Position numbers and translations under genes: made by a program
In this document: positions 15,762 through 24,966 of the stretch, one piece after another
Layout of the letters: each line of letters begins with the position of its first letter
Position numbering within the stretch: the stretch's first letter is position 1
NCBI GenBank assembly: GCA_903834285.1
Contig: CAILIO010000327.1
Span: 1 to 56,412, forward strand
Length of the DNA: 56,412 nt
Source of the DNA: an uncultured Sphingomonadales bacterium
GTDB lineage: Bacteria; Pseudomonadota; Alphaproteobacteria; Sphingomonadales; Sphingomonadaceae
Direction: 5' to 3'
Notes under the pieces: model-generated
Database searches by the model: none
What the model was told of the DNA's origin: nothing
Seen by the model: only the letters and a program-made list of their open reading frames with translations

Positions 15762-17289
15762 GGTGCGCCCTGCTCCTGACCGGATCGATGCCATGCCGGA
15801 TGCGCCGCTTCCGGCTGGTGCCGACGGCGGTTGCCATGGCGGCGCCGACCGCATGCGCGAAGCCGCGCGCAGTGCGGGCAAGAGCGAAGTGCTTGATCGC
15901 TATGCTGCCGACTACCCGGTCGGTCCGCACGACCAGCCCCAATCAATGTGCCCCGCCTTCGGCTCGCTGCGCGTGGGCCTCAGAATGCGGCGCACAGCCA
16001 GCGTGCTCTCGGGCTCGGCTTGCTGCGTCTATGGCCTCACCTTCACCTCGCACTTCTACGGCGCGCGGCGCAGTGTCGGCTACGTTCCGTTCAATTCGGA
16101 AACGCTCGTCACCGGCAAGCTCTTCGAGGATATCAAGGAAGCGGTCGAAAACCTCGCCGATCCAGCGCTTTACGACGCGATCGTGGTGACCAACCTGTGC
16201 GTGCCCACGGCGAGCGGCGTGCCGCTGCGCCTGCTCGGCAAGGAAGTGAACGGCGTCCGGATCATCGGGATCGATGTTCCGGGCTTCGGCATCCCGACTC
16301 ACGCCGAAGCCAAGGACGTGCTCGCCGGCGCCATGCTCGCCTATGCCCGCAGCGAGGCAGAAGCAGGCCCGGTGAGTGCGCCCCAGACGCGGCCCGACAA
16401 GCCGACCGTCACCCTGCTGGGCGAAATGTTCCCGGTCGATCCGATGGGCATTGCCCAGATGCTCGAGCCGATGGGCCTGGCCGCTGGCCCCGTGGTGCCG
16501 ACGCGCGAATGGCGCGAGCTCTATGCCGCGCTCGATTGCGCCGTGGTCGCCGCGATCCACCCCTTCTACACCGCCAGCGTGCGCGAATTCGAAGCCGCCG
16601 GCCGCACGGTCGTCGGCTCGGCCCCGGTGGGCCGCGATGGCACGGCAGCCTGGCTCGCAGCCATTGGTGATGCCTGCGGGATCAAGGCCGATCTCGTCGC
16701 CGCCGCGCAGAACCGCATCCTGCCCGCGATCAGCGGCGCGCTCGCCGCCCGCCCGATCAAGGGCCGCATCACCGTCTCGGGCTATGAAGGCTCCGAACTG
16801 CTGGTGGCGCGCCTGCTTGTCGAAAGCGGCGCGGATGTCCGCTACGTCGGCACTGCTTGCCCGCGCACCGTCTGGTCCGATCCCGATCGCGAATGGCTCC
16901 AGGCTCGCGGCATCAAGGTGCAGTACCGCGCGAGCCTCGAGCAGGACATCGCCGCGGTCGAGGAATTCCGCCCCGATCTCGCCATCGGCACGACCCCGGT
17001 GGTCCAGCACGCCAAGCAGATGGCGATCCCGGCGCTTTATTTCACCAACCTCATCTCGGCCCGGCCGCTGATGGGCCCGGCAGGCGCCGGCAGCCTTGCC
17101 ATGGTGGTCAACACCGCCATCGCCGGCAAGGCGCGGTTCGACCGGATGTCGGCCTTCTTCGAGGGTGTCGGTACCGGCCATACCACCGGTGTCTGGGAAG
17201 ATACCCCGCAGGACCGCCCGAACTTCAAGAAGAAGTACGCGGCGCTCAACGAGGCGGCCCGCAAGGCGGCCGAGGCGGTGGGCTCATGA
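15751..17289 (+). CDS. bchY: Chlorophyllide a reductase subunit Y
   Basis: BchY with BchZ forms the NifDK-like catalytic part of chlorophyllide a reductase, making the bacteriochlorin ring. The 512-residue protein includes QSMCPAFGSLRVGLRM, LSGSACCVYGLTFTSHFYGA and VTNLCVPTASGVPL, which carry cysteines of the bridging 4Fe-4S cluster. ATG 15751 lies within the bchX end, an 11-nt overlap. A 148-nt gap, unusual for this tightly packed operon, separates it from bchZ. Confidence 0.96.
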   Translation: MTSEVRPAPDRIDAMPDAPLPAGADGGCHGGADRMREAARSAGKSEVLDRYAADYPVGPHDQPQSMCPAFGSLRVGLRMRRTASVLSGSACCVYGLTFTSHFYGARRSVGYVPFNSETLVTGKLFEDIKEAVENLADPALYDAIVVTNLCVPTASGVPLRLLGKEVNGVRIIGIDVPGFGIPTHAEAKDVLAGAMLAYARSEAEAGPVSAPQTRPDKPTVTLLGEMFPVDPMGIAQMLEPMGLAAGPVVPTREWRELYAALDCAVVAAIHPFYTASVREFEAAGRTVVGSAPVGRDGTAAWLAAIGDACGIKADLVAAAQNRILPAISGALAARPIKGRITVSGYEGSELLVARLLVESGADVRYVGTACPRTVWSDPDREWLQARGIKVQYRASLEQDIAAVEEFRPDLAIGTTPVVQHAKQMAIPALYFTNLISARPLMGPAGAGSLAMVVNTAIAGKARFDRMSAFFEGVGTGHTTGVWEDTPQDRPNFKKKYAALNEAARKAAEAVGS

Positions 17290-17441
17290 TTTTCTTCATA
17301 TCCTATAGCGGCCATCGCCTCGCCATTACAGTCCAGCCCTCGAAGCAGCCGCCGAGCCAACCGTCGGCGCTGCTGCTGGGACAGAGCTTGAACAGGGCGC
17401 TGGCCCAGTCTCTGAGCCAGACTTTGGGAGGGCGCGCATGA
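17286..17441 (+). CDS. Possible 51-aa ORF filling the bchY-bchZ gap
   Basis: The only reading frame crossing the bchY-bchZ spacer starts at an ATG overlapping the bchY stop (ATGA) and ends at a TGA overlapping the bchZ start (ATGA), the junction style used throughout this cluster. The peptide begins [16 protein letters not shown] and continues with glutamine/serine/proline-rich sequence of low complexity. No family is recognised, no strong Shine-Dalgarno precedes it, and bchZ has its own GGGAGG. It may be a spacer open by chance, or a small coupling gene. Confidence 0.3.
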   Translation: MIFFISYSGHRLAITVQPSKQPPSQPSALLLGQSLNRALAQSLSQTLGGRA

Positions 17442-18883
17442 CCCTCATCATCGATCATGATCGGGCCGGTGGCTACTGGGGCGCGGTCTACGTCTTCACC
17501 GCGGTCAAGGGCCTGCAGGTGATCATCGACGGCCCTGTGGGCTGCGAGAACCTGCCTGTTACTTCGGTGCTGCACTATACCGACGGGTTGCCGCCGCACG
17601 AACTGCCCATCGTCGTCACCGGCCTGGGCGAGGAAGAGCTCGGCAAGACCGGCACCGAGGCGGCCATGCGCCGCGCGTGGAAGACGCTCGATCCCGATCT
17701 TCCGGCGGTCGTCGTGACCGGCTCGATTGCCGAGATGATCGGCGGCGGCGTCACGCCCGGCGGCACCAATATCAAGCGTTTCCTGCCCCGCACGATCGAC
17801 GAGGATCAATGGCAATCGGCCGACCGCGCGCTGAGCTGGCTGTGGACCGAGTTCGGTCCCAAGGCGATGCCAGCCCCCAAGGCGCGCAAGGAGGGCGAGA
17901 AGCCCCGCGTCAACATCATCGGCCCGGCCTACGGCATGTTCAACATGGCCTCGGACCTTGCCGAAGTGCGCCGCCTGATTGAAGGCATCGGCGCCGAAGT
18001 GAACGTGGTCTTCCCGCTGGGCTGCCACCTCGCCGATATCCGCAAGCTGGCGGATGCGGACGCCAACGTCTGTCTCTACCGCGAGTTTGGCCGCAACTTG
18101 TGCGAAGTGCTCGAGCGGCCCTACTTCCAGGCGCCGGTCGGCCTTACGTCGACCACCCGCTTCCTCGAGGCGCTTGGCGCGTCGCTCGGGCTGGATCCCG
18201 AGCCGTTCATCACGCGCGAGAAGCACACCACGATCAAGCCGCTGTGGGATCTGTGGCGCTCGGTGACGCAGGACTTCTTCGGCACGGCAAGCTTCGGCAT
18301 CGTCGCGAACGAGACCTATACCCGCGGGATCCGCCACTTCCTCGAAGAGGACATGGGCCTGCCCTGCGCCTTCGCGTTCTCGCGCAGTGCCGGGGTAAAA
18401 CCGAAGAACGAGGATGTCCGCGATGCCATCCGCGCGGGGGCGCCGATGGTGGTGTTCGGTAGCTACAACGAGCGGATGTACCTCGCCGAATGCGGCGCGC
18501 GCAGCATCTATATCCCGGCGAGCTTCCCTGGCGCCGCGATCCGCCGCCACACCGGCACGCCCTTCATGGGCTATTCGGGGGCGACCTACCTGATCCAGGA
18601 AGTGTGCAACGCGCTGTTTGACGCGCTGTTCCACATCCTCCCGCTGGCCACCCAGCTCGATGCCGTGCCCGCCACACCGGCGCGCGCGCACCGCGAGCTG
18701 CCGTGGAGCGATGAAGCCAAGGCCCGGCTCGACGCGCTCGTCGAGGCGCAGCCTGTGCTCATCCGCATCTCCTTTGCCAAGCGCCTGCGCGACGCGGCTG
18801 AAGCCGCCGCGCGCCGCGAAGGCGAGAGCATCGTCAGCCCCGACCGGCTGGCAGATGCGCTGCTCGGTGCATCCGCGCCATGA
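17438..18883 (+). CDS. bchZ: Chlorophyllide a reductase subunit Z
   Basis: BchZ is the NifK-like partner of BchY. The 481-residue protein begins with the typical [18 protein letters not shown] and has [21 protein letters not shown] with a cluster cysteine. It also has [20 protein letters not shown] and the C-terminal [28 protein letters not shown] segment shared with related reductases. GGGAGG about 8 nt before ATG 17438 supports the start. pufB follows after 124 nt, consistent with a bchCXYZ-puf superoperon. Confidence 0.96.
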   Translation: MTLIIDHDRAGGYWGAVYVFTAVKGLQVIIDGPVGCENLPVTSVLHYTDGLPPHELPIVVTGLGEEELGKTGTEAAMRRAWKTLDPDLPAVVVTGSIAEMIGGGVTPGGTNIKRFLPRTIDEDQWQSADRALSWLWTEFGPKAMPAPKARKEGEKPRVNIIGPAYGMFNMASDLAEVRRLIEGIGAEVNVVFPLGCHLADIRKLADADANVCLYREFGRNLCEVLERPYFQAPVGLTSTTRFLEALGASLGLDPEPFITREKHTTIKPLWDLWRSVTQDFFGTASFGIVANETYTRGIRHFLEEDMGLPCAFAFSRSAGVKPKNEDVRDAIRAGAPMVVFGSYNERMYLAECGARSIYIPASFPGAAIRRHTGTPFMGYSGATYLIQEVCNALFDALFHILPLATQLDAVPATPARAHRELPWSDEAKARLDALVEAQPVLIRISFAKRLRDAAEAAARREGESIVSPDRLADALLGASAP

Positions 18884-19007
18884 GCTGCGCGAACCCCATC
18901 ACCCGCACCCCAGCGGGCACCACCATTCCCTCGGTTTCGGCCGTTGGAATATCGCCGGGGGGCGATCGCCGCCTCTCGCTTTGCACGTCAATACTGGAGA
19001 TGCAGAT

Positions 19008-19160
19008 ATGAGCGATGATCGCCTTGGGCTCAGGACCTACCTGACGCCTGAAGAAGCCAAGGAATTCCACAAGCTGTTCATGAGCAGCTTCCTCGGCTTC
19101 ACCGCCGTGGCCGTGGTTGCCCACGCGCTTGTGTGGTCGTGGCGTCCCTGGATTTCGTAA
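19008..19160 (+). CDS. pufB: Light-harvesting 1 beta polypeptide
   Basis: This 50-residue antenna protein is hidden in a longer ORF of the track. It reads [20 protein letters not shown], then HKLF and one membrane helix ([18 protein letters not shown]), ending RPWIS. The histidine in VAHALVW is the bacteriochlorophyll ligand, and the EFHKLF histidine is the second conserved one of LH1 beta. CTGGAG lies about 8 nt before the ATG. It pairs with PufA to build the ring around the reaction centre. Confidence 0.95.
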   Translation: MSDDRLGLRTYLTPEEAKEFHKLFMSSFLGFTAVAVVAHALVWSWRPWIS

Positions 19161-19264
19161 GAAATCCACCGTCACTTCCATTACGTTTGGCCACAACGGC
19201 CGCCCGGCCTTCTGGCCGAACTAAACGACCGCGCCCAAGTGGCGCATTCACAAGGACAATGACC

Positions 19265-19444
19265 ATGTGGAGAGTCTGGCTTATTTTCGATCCGCGCAGG
19301 GCCCTCGTGGCACTTGCTGCCTTCCTGTTTGTGCTGGCAATCGTGATTCACTTCATCCTGCTCAGCACGCCTCGCTACAACTGGCTCGACGGCCCGCACA
19401 CCGCGGCCCAGGCAGCCCCGGCTGCAGCCGCAGCCAAGCCCTGA
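19265..19444 (+). CDS. pufA: Light-harvesting 1 alpha polypeptide
   Basis: This 59-residue antenna protein begins [17 protein letters not shown], the classic LH1 alpha N-terminus. A membrane helix contains the bacteriochlorophyll-ligating histidine in [10 protein letters not shown], then RYNWLDG and an alanine-rich tail ([13 protein letters not shown]). ATG 19265 lies 8 nt after AAGGA, whereas ATG 19259 is only 2 nt after it and would add Met-Thr. It follows pufB by 104 nt and precedes a strong intercistronic hairpin. Confidence 0.94.
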   Translation: MWRVWLIFDPRRALVALAAFLFVLAIVIHFILLSTPRYNWLDGPHTAAQAAPAAAAAKP

Positions 19445-19459
19445 CCACCTGCAAGGCAA

Positions 19460-19503
19460 GAGGCGGCATCCCACCACTGTAACAGGGTGGGCCATGCCGC
19501 CTC
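19460..19503 (+). promoter_or_regulatory. Long hairpin between pufA and pufL
   Basis: GAGGCGGCAT-C-CCACC pairs with GGTGGG-CC-ATGCCGCCTC around a short loop, making a long GC-rich stem right after pufA. No T-run follows, so it is not a simple terminator. In Rhodobacter puf mRNA an equivalent structure blocks 3'-5' decay, raising antenna over reaction-centre transcript. The same role is inferred here. A small extra stem, CCGGCA-C-TGCCGG, follows at 19503-19515. Confidence 0.75.
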
Positions 19504-19579
19504 CGGCACTGCCGGGGGAACCGGTTGATCTTAACCATGTATTTGTGCCCGCCAGGCTTGGGCGGGGGAGGATAGAGCT

Positions 19580-20404
19580 ATGGCGCTCCTCAGTTTCGAG
19601 CGAAAGTATCGCGTGCGCGGAGGCACGTTGATCGGCGGGGACCTTTTCGATTTTTGGGTCGGCCCGTTCTATGTCGGTTTCTTCGGAGTGATTACGGCGA
19701 TCTTCGCCTCGCTCGGGACGGCCCTGATCTTCTACTGCGCCTCGCAAGGCGGCACGTGGAATCCTTGGCTGATCTCGATCGCTCCGCCGGACCTCAAATA
19801 TGGCCTGGGCTTTGCCCCGCTTCGTGAGGGCGGGTTCTGGCAGGTGATCACGGTCTGCGCGATTGTCTCGTTCACATCGTGGGCGCTGCGAGAAGTGGAG
19901 ATCTGCCGCAAGCTTGGCATGGGCTACCATGTCCCGGTTGCGTTCGGCTTCGCCATCTTCGCCTACGTATCACTGGTGGTGATCCGTCCCGTGCTGCTGG
20001 GTGCCTGGCACTTCGGCTTCCCCTACGGGATTTTCAGCCACCTCGACTGGGTGTCGAACACCGGCTACCAGTACCTGCACTTCCACTACAATCCGGCGCA
20101 CATGCTGGCGGTGTCGTTCTTCTTCACCACCACCCTCGCGCTCGCATTGCACGGCGCGCTGGTGCTGTCCGCGGTCAACCCGAAAGAGGGTGAGACCGTC
20201 AAGACGCCGGAATATGAAGACACCTTCTTCCGCGATCTGATCGGTTACTCGATCGGCACCCTGGGCATCCACCGCCTGGGTCTCCTGCTGGCGCTCAACG
20301 CCGGCTTCTGGAGCGCGGTCTGCATCATCATCAGCGGACCGCTGTGGACCCGCGGATGGCCCGAATGGTGGAACTGGTGGCTCAACCTGCCGATCTGGTC
20401 GTGA
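19580..20404 (+). CDS. pufL: Photosynthetic reaction centre L subunit
   Basis: PufL is one of the two membrane subunits that bind the special pair, accessory bacteriochlorophylls, bacteriopheophytin and quinone. The 274-residue protein has five predicted transmembrane helices. Typical segments include [38 protein letters not shown]-like [42 protein letters not shown] and [21 protein letters not shown], with the conserved histidines. GGAGG lies 7 nt before ATG 19580. It follows the pufBA hairpin and is 13 nt from pufM. Confidence 0.97.
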   Translation: MALLSFERKYRVRGGTLIGGDLFDFWVGPFYVGFFGVITAIFASLGTALIFYCASQGGTWNPWLISIAPPDLKYGLGFAPLREGGFWQVITVCAIVSFTSWALREVEICRKLGMGYHVPVAFGFAIFAYVSLVVIRPVLLGAWHFGFPYGIFSHLDWVSNTGYQYLHFHYNPAHMLAVSFFFTTTLALALHGALVLSAVNPKEGETVKTPEYEDTFFRDLIGYSIGTLGIHRLGLLLALNAGFWSAVCIIISGPLWTRGWPEWWNWWLNLPIWS

Positions 20405-20417
20405 AGGAGGACTAGCT

Positions 20418-21386
20418 ATGGCTTACCAGAATATCTTCACCCAGGTTCAGCTCAGCCATGCCCCGGAAATGGGCATTGGGATGAAACCCGGCAGTGATCC
20501 GCGCGGCACTGCCGTAGGGTTCAACCACCTCTTCGGCCGCTTCGGCCAGGCCCAGCTTGGCCCGATCTACCTTGGCTGGACAGGGCTTCTCGCCCTCCTT
20601 TGCGGGTTCATCGCGTTCGAGATCATCGGTCTCAACATGATGGCCTCGGTCAACTGGAACCCGATCCAGTTCGTCCGCCTGCTGCCCTGGCTCAGCCTCG
20701 AGCCGCCGGGGCCGGAATACGGCTTCTCGCCCATCGTGCCGCTCGCCAAGGGCGGCTGGTGGATCCTCGCCGGCATGTTCCTGACGCTCTCGGTCCTGCT
20801 CTGGGCGATCCGGACCTACCGCCGGGCCCGCGCGCTCGGCATGGGCACCCACGTGTTCTGGGCATTCATGTCGGCGATCTGGCTGTTCCTCGTGCTCGGC
20901 TTCATCCGGCCCGCCTTCATGGGCAGCTGGTCTGAAGCGGTGCCCTTCGGCATCTTTCCGCATCTCGATTGGACCGCCGCGTTTTCGATCCGCTATGGCA
21001 ACTTGTTCTACAACCCGTTCCACTGCCTCTCGATCGCCTTCCTCTACGGCTCGACGCTGCTCTTTGCGATGCACGGCGCGACGATCCTTGCGGTTGGGCG
21101 CTACGGCGGTGAGCGCGAAATCGAGCAGATCACCGATCGCGGTACCGCATCGGAGCGCGCTGCCCTGTTCTGGCGCTGGACGATGGGCTTCAACGCCACG
21201 ATGGAATCAATTCACCGCTGGGCCTGGTGGTTTGCCGTGCTGACCACGTTGACCGGGGGCATCGGCATCCTCCTCACTGGCACCGTTGTCGACAACTGGT
21301 ACCTGTGGGCACAACAGCACCACTACGCGCCGGCTTACCCTTCGACGGGGGTCGTTGATCCGGCAATGGGGAGCAAGGTACAATGA
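20418..21386 (+). CDS. pufM: Photosynthetic reaction centre M subunit
   Basis: PufM pairs with PufL and holds the primary quinone site. The 322-residue protein has five membrane helices and the segments [59 protein letters not shown] and [20 protein letters not shown], with the special-pair and iron-ligand histidines. GGAGG precedes the ATG. Its TGA overlaps the pufC ATG, showing translational coupling. The C-terminus extends past the last helix, as in reaction centres that carry a bound cytochrome. Confidence 0.97.
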   Translation: MAYQNIFTQVQLSHAPEMGIGMKPGSDPRGTAVGFNHLFGRFGQAQLGPIYLGWTGLLALLCGFIAFEIIGLNMMASVNWNPIQFVRLLPWLSLEPPGPEYGFSPIVPLAKGGWWILAGMFLTLSVLLWAIRTYRRARALGMGTHVFWAFMSAIWLFLVLGFIRPAFMGSWSEAVPFGIFPHLDWTAAFSIRYGNLFYNPFHCLSIAFLYGSTLLFAMHGATILAVGRYGGEREIEQITDRGTASERAALFWRWTMGFNATMESIHRWAWWFAVLTTLTGGIGILLTGTVVDNWYLWAQQHHYAPAYPSTGVVDPAMGSKVQ

Positions 21387-22465
21387 AAAGAACCATGCTG
21401 CTGCGCCTCGGCGCGGTCCTCGTCGGCGCAGCGCTGCTCAGCGCCTGCCAGGTCGGAACCAAATCTGCCAAGCAATATGGCTATCGCGGCACCGGCATGG
21501 ATCAGATCACGCTCGCTGCGGCGAACAAGACGATCGATCCGATCAATGTCGTGCCACCGCCGCCCTATGATCCGCCCAAGCCGGGTGGTCGTCCTGCCCG
21601 CGAGGCCTACCAGAACGTTCAGGTTCTGGGCGACATCTCGGAAGACGAATTCAGCTACACGATGGCCGCGATCACGCAGTGGATCGCGCCAGAGCAAGGC
21701 TGCAACTATTGCCACAACCCGGCGAACATGGCCTCGGACGAGCTCTATACCAAAAAGGTCGCGCGGCGGATGCTGCAGATGACCCGGAAGATCAACACGG
21801 GCTGGACAGGCCACGTGAAGCAGACCGGCGTTACCTGCTACACCTGCCACCGCGGCCAGGCAGTGCCGACCGAGAACTGGGCGCTGCCGGCAAAGGGCAA
21901 TCCGGACACGATCCTCGGCAATCGCCATGGCCAAGACGCGCCAGTGATCGCCACGGCCTATTCGTCGCTGCCCAACACGGCGTTTGCGAAGTACCTGCTC
22001 AATGCCAATTCGGCGCCGATCAGGGTGCAATCGACGTACAGCCATCCCTCGCGGCTCGACAAGACGAGCACGATGGAGGCCGAAGGCACCTACAGCCTGA
22101 TGATGCACACCTCGACGGCGCTCGGCGTGAACTGCACGTTCTGCCACAACGCCGGCTCGTTCCAGGCCTGGAACATGAGCACCCCCAAGCGCGTCGGCGC
22201 CTGGTATGGCTATCGCATGGTGCGTGACATCAACGGCGAATACATCGGCTCGCTCGCCGGGGTGTTCCCCAAGCACCGCCTTGGCCCCCAGGGCGATCCG
22301 CTCAAGGTCAACTGCACGACCTGCCACCGCGGCATCAACAAGCCTCTGGGCGGTGTCTCGATGGTCAAGGACTACCCGGCCCTGCGGCCGACGGGGCCCA
22401 TGGTCACCGCGGCCGCTGCTCCTGCCCCGGCCGCTCCGGCTGCGGCGGCAACCAAGATGCCGTAA
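21383..22465 (+). CDS. pufC: Reaction-centre tetraheme cytochrome c subunit
   Basis: PufC docks on the periplasmic face of the reaction centre and re-reduces the special pair. The 360-residue protein has a lipoprotein signal with lipobox LLSAC. Four CxxCH heme sites are present: CNYCH, CYTCH, CTFCH and CTTCH. The last two are each followed within the usual distances by methionine ligands. The tail is alanine/proline-rich. It overlaps pufM by ATGA and is followed 46 nt later by a strong terminator, so it ends the puf operon. Confidence 0.96.
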   Translation: MKRTMLLRLGAVLVGAALLSACQVGTKSAKQYGYRGTGMDQITLAAANKTIDPINVVPPPPYDPPKPGGRPAREAYQNVQVLGDISEDEFSYTMAAITQWIAPEQGCNYCHNPANMASDELYTKKVARRMLQMTRKINTGWTGHVKQTGVTCYTCHRGQAVPTENWALPAKGNPDTILGNRHGQDAPVIATAYSSLPNTAFAKYLLNANSAPIRVQSTYSHPSRLDKTSTMEAEGTYSLMMHTSTALGVNCTFCHNAGSFQAWNMSTPKRVGAWYGYRMVRDINGEYIGSLAGVFPKHRLGPQGDPLKVNCTTCHRGINKPLGGVSMVKDYPALRPTGPMVTAAAAPAPAAPAAAATKMP

Positions 22466-22511
22466 GGCAAACCGAACACCCCCGCGCTCGCAACCGGCGC
22501 GGATTACCTTG

Positions 22512-22549
22512 CCCCTGCGATCCAGATGGATCGCAGGGGTTTTCTTTTT
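22512..22549 (+). terminator. Rho-independent terminator of the puf operon
   Basis: A perfect 12-bp stem (CCCCTGCGATCC / GGATCGCAGGGG) with a 4-nt loop AGAT is followed by TTTTCTTTTT. This is the clearest terminator in the window. It marks the end of bchCXYZ-pufBALMC transcription. Confidence 0.93.
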
Positions 22550-22674
22550 GGTCAGGGTGGCGGTTTCGGTGCCGATCCAAGCGTGCCCTGGGGGCACCTT
22601 GGCCGCTGCGCCCGTTGGCGCCCCGCGCGACAGGGCGCAATTGAAACCGCTGGCAAGGCCTCTATGCTGCCTGC

Positions 22675-22986
22675 ATGAACCTGCTGCGCCGGATTCGCTG
22701 GAGCATTGATCGCGCGCTGATACGCGATGGCTTTTCTGGCACATTGACGCTGATCCACCGGCTCGTTGCGTGCATCCCGATCGGCCTCGCAACGGCCTTA
22801 GGCTGGTTGATTGGCCTCGATGAGAAGCACTGGCAGGGGTACGCCTTGCTTGCTGCTGGTATCGGAGCGTCCATCGTCTCACTGTTGTGTATGCAATGGC
22901 GATCAATGGCAGCATCGGCGCGCACGAGACGATCTGAACGCATAGCGCGGGGCGAGATACATGGCAGGCGCTCGGACGGGCCTTAA
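22675..22986 (+). CDS. Hypothetical small membrane protein
   Basis: This 103-residue ORF lies after the puf terminator. It has two hydrophobic stretches (about residues 30-48, IPIGLATALGWLIGL, and 55-72, YALLAAGIGASIVSLLCM) and an arginine-rich C-terminal tail. I recognise no family. Base usage is less GC-rich at third positions than in the neighbouring pigment genes, which suggests either a weakly expressed orphan or a chance ORF. It converges on the minus-strand bchP operon. Confidence 0.4.
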   Translation: MNLLRRIRWSIDRALIRDGFSGTLTLIHRLVACIPIGLATALGWLIGLDEKHWQGYALLAAGIGASIVSLLCMQWRSMAASARTRRSERIARGEIHGRRSDGP

Positions 22987-23010
22987 GCCGATCAATACCG
23001 CACTCTGCCT

Positions 23011-23271
23011 TTAGCGCCTCTTCGCCCGCCGCAGCATATCCGCGAGATGGACCGGGAACGAGGCAGCCAGCGGCAGCGCGATCCATGGCCAGCTGGCGCC
23101 GACCAGCGCGGCGCGCAAGGACAGCATCATGCAGGCGCCCGGGAGCAGGAGGAGCGCAATGTCGATGGCGGGGCGGCCGGCGCGCAGCAGGATCAGCGCC
23201 TCGAGCACGAGCACGGCGAGCACGAGATCGGCGGCGTGGCCGCTGGCGAAGAAGGCCGCGAGATCAGGCAT
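23011..23271 (-). CDS. Hypothetical membrane protein at end of the bchP operon
   Basis: This is an 86-residue protein with two or three hydrophobic helices (HAADLVLAVLVLEALIL, PAIDIALLLLPGACMMLSL, WPWIALPLAASFPVHLADML) and a basic end (RRAKRR). The ATG at 23271 lies immediately after the tspO stop, giving close coupling without its own Shine-Dalgarno sequence. Function is unknown. Membership of the ppaA-ppsR-bchG-pucC-bchP-tspO transcription unit suggests a link to pigment-protein assembly. Confidence 0.65.
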   Translation of the reverse strand: MPDLAAFFASGHAADLVLAVLVLEALILLRAGRPAIDIALLLLPGACMMLSLRAALVGASWPWIALPLAASFPVHLADMLRRAKRR

Positions 23272-23272
23272 C

Positions 23273-23761
23273 TCAGCCGGTGAACGGCCCATTGAGCTGG
23301 ATCACCTGCCAGTTGAGCGCACCAGCCACTGAAACCCAGGCGAGATAGGGCAGAAGCAGCAGCGCGGCGATGCGCGAATGGCGCGCGCAGACCGCGATCA
23401 GGACGACGATCGAGAACCACAACACTGAAAGTTCGACAAAGGCCCAGTCCGGCCGGCGCAACTGGAAGAACAGCACGGTCCAGGTCACGTTGAGCGCACC
23501 GTTGATCGCATAGAGTCCGATCAGGGTGTCCGAGGCGCGGCTATCTGGCGCCGCGCGCCAGGCATAGACGCCCGAGGCGGCGATGAGCGTGAAGACGACC
23601 GTCCAGATCATGCCGAAGGCGGGCGGCGGCGGGTTCCAGCTCGGCAGGCGCAGGCTCAGGTACCAGCCGGTCGTATCGGTCATCGTGCCGCCAACGCCAG
23701 CGACAATGGCCGCCGCGATCGCGGCAATGGCAATCGGCAGTCCCCAGGGCCGGTTCGCCAC
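23273..23761 (-). CDS. tspO: TspO/MBR tryptophan-rich sensory protein
   Basis: TspO is an outer-membrane tetrapyrrole-linked protein that in Rhodobacter down-regulates pigment genes under oxygen. This copy has five hydrophobic helices and the family signatures WYLSLRLPSWNPPPPAFG and WTVVFTLIAASGVYAW, then NGALNVTWTVLFFQLRRPDWAFVE. GTG 23761 starts 9 nt after the bchP stop and gives 162 residues with an intact first helix. The ATG at MTDTTGW would lose that helix. The long upstream ORF extension overlaps bchP and is rejected. Confidence 0.9.
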   Translation of the reverse strand: MANRPWGLPIAIAAIAAAIVAGVGGTMTDTTGWYLSLRLPSWNPPPPAFGMIWTVVFTLIAASGVYAWRAAPDSRASDTLIGLYAINGALNVTWTVLFFQLRRPDWAFVELSVLWFSIVVLIAVCARHSRIAALLLLPYLAWVSVAGALNWQVIQLNGPFTG

Positions 23762-23769
23762 GCGGCTGC

Positions 23770-24966
23770 TCAAGGGTGTGCTGCCCTGAGGCCCAGGAGA
23801 TGCGCGGTATCCTTGAGGAAGATCCGCACGTGCGCCATCGGATCGGCGCGGACGAGCTTCTTGTTCATGTAGGCCTGCCAGGTGAGCTTCTGCACATCGG
23901 GATCGGCGCACATCGCAACGAAGCGTTCGCGGCGCTTGTCGCTGGAATACCAGAAGTATTGCATCATGCCGAGAATCCAGAACACCCGGCCATGCTCGCG
24001 CATGAAGGAGCGCCGCGCGGTCCTGAGCGCGCTCGGCTTGCCGGTGGCGAGGAACTGGTGAGCGGCATTGGCGGCGTGGCGGCCGCACGTCATCGCGTAA
24101 TAAATCCCCTCGCCCGAGGCGGGCGCGACGACGCCGGCGGCGTCGCCCGAGACGAGCACATCGCGGCCATTGTCCCAGCGCTTCAAGGGCTTCAAGGGAA
24201 TGGGCGCGCCTTCGCTGCGCACCGTCTCGCACGTCTCAAGGCCCATTTCGCGGCGCATGTTGGCGACCGAGCCCCGGAGCGAGAAGCCCTTGTTGGCACT
24301 GCCGACACCGATGCTGGCGGTTTCTCCATGCGGAAAGACCCAGCCATAGAAATCGGGCGAGACGCGGCCCTGGTAGATCACGTCGCAGCGCGCGGGATCG
24401 TAGCCCCGGTCATTCGCGGGGGGCGACTTGATGATCTCGTGATAGGCAAAGACGCATTTGACGTTCTCGCTGCCGGGCAGGCTATCGCGCGCGACGCCCG
24501 AGCGCGCGCCATCGGCGCCGATGACGAGACGGGCGCGAACGCGGTGTTCGAGGCCACCGCGGGCTTCGCGGTAGACGACCACGGCGCCTTCGGCACCATC
24601 GCGATCAATCCGCTCGAACGTGCCGGTGCGGCGCTCGGCTCCCACCTGCGCGGCGCGGTTCCTGAGCCATTCGTCGAATACGTCGCGATCGACCATGCCG
24701 ACATAGCCGATTTCGCCCACCGGCATATCAACGGCGCGATCCGACGGCGCGACCATGCGCGCGCTGCGGGCGCGGGCGACGAGCAGGCTGTCGGGGATGG
24801 CGAACTCTTCCATCAGGCGCGGGGGAACCGCGCCGCCGCAGGGTTTGATGCGCCCTGCCCGGTCCAACAGCATGACCGAATGCCCCATGCGCGCCAGATC
24901 AGCGGCAGCCGTTGCCCCAGAGGGCCCTCCGCCAACAACGACGACGTCGAATTCGATCCCGCTCAT
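23770..24966 (-). CDS. bchP: Geranylgeranyl diphosphate/bacteriochlorophyll reductase
   Basis: BchP is the FAD enzyme that reduces the geranylgeranyl tail of bacteriochlorophyll to phytyl. The 398-residue protein starts with FDVVVVGGGPSGATAAADLAR (Rossmann FAD motif), followed by KPCGGAVPPRL. The second FAD motif follows: VIGADGARSGVARD and VSGDAAGVVAPASGEGIYYAM. The ATG at 24966 overlaps the TGA of the PucC-like gene, and the longer ORF upstream is a shadow. It precedes tspO on the same strand. Confidence 0.95.
   Translation of the reverse strand: MSGIEFDVVVVGGGPSGATAAADLARMGHSVMLLDRAGRIKPCGGAVPPRLMEEFAIPDSLLVARARSARMVAPSDRAVDMPVGEIGYVGMVDRDVFDEWLRNRAAQVGAERRTGTFERIDRDGAEGAVVVYREARGGLEHRVRARLVIGADGARSGVARDSLPGSENVKCVFAYHEIIKSPPANDRGYDPARCDVIYQGRVSPDFYGWVFPHGETASIGVGSANKGFSLRGSVANMRREMGLETCETVRSEGAPIPLKPLKRWDNGRDVLVSGDAAGVVAPASGEGIYYAMTCGRHAANAAHQFLATGKPSALRTARRSFMREHGRVFWILGMMQYFWYSSDKRRERFVAMCADPDVQKLTWQAYMNKKLVRADPMAHVRIFLKDTAHLLGLRAAHP

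Noticed and set aside
17303-18691. 462-aa minus-strand ORF over bchZ
   Set aside because: It is a mirror frame of bchZ, and its arginine/glycine-rich translation has no domain.
18884-19007. Search for pufQ or a PpsR site directly before pufB
   Set aside because: No frame resembling PufQ and no TGT-N12-ACA box were found. The gap has only a palindrome GGCGATCGCC.
21335-23086. 583-aa minus-strand ORF over pufC
   Set aside because: It is antisense to pufC and crosses the strong puf terminator, with no family match in the translation.
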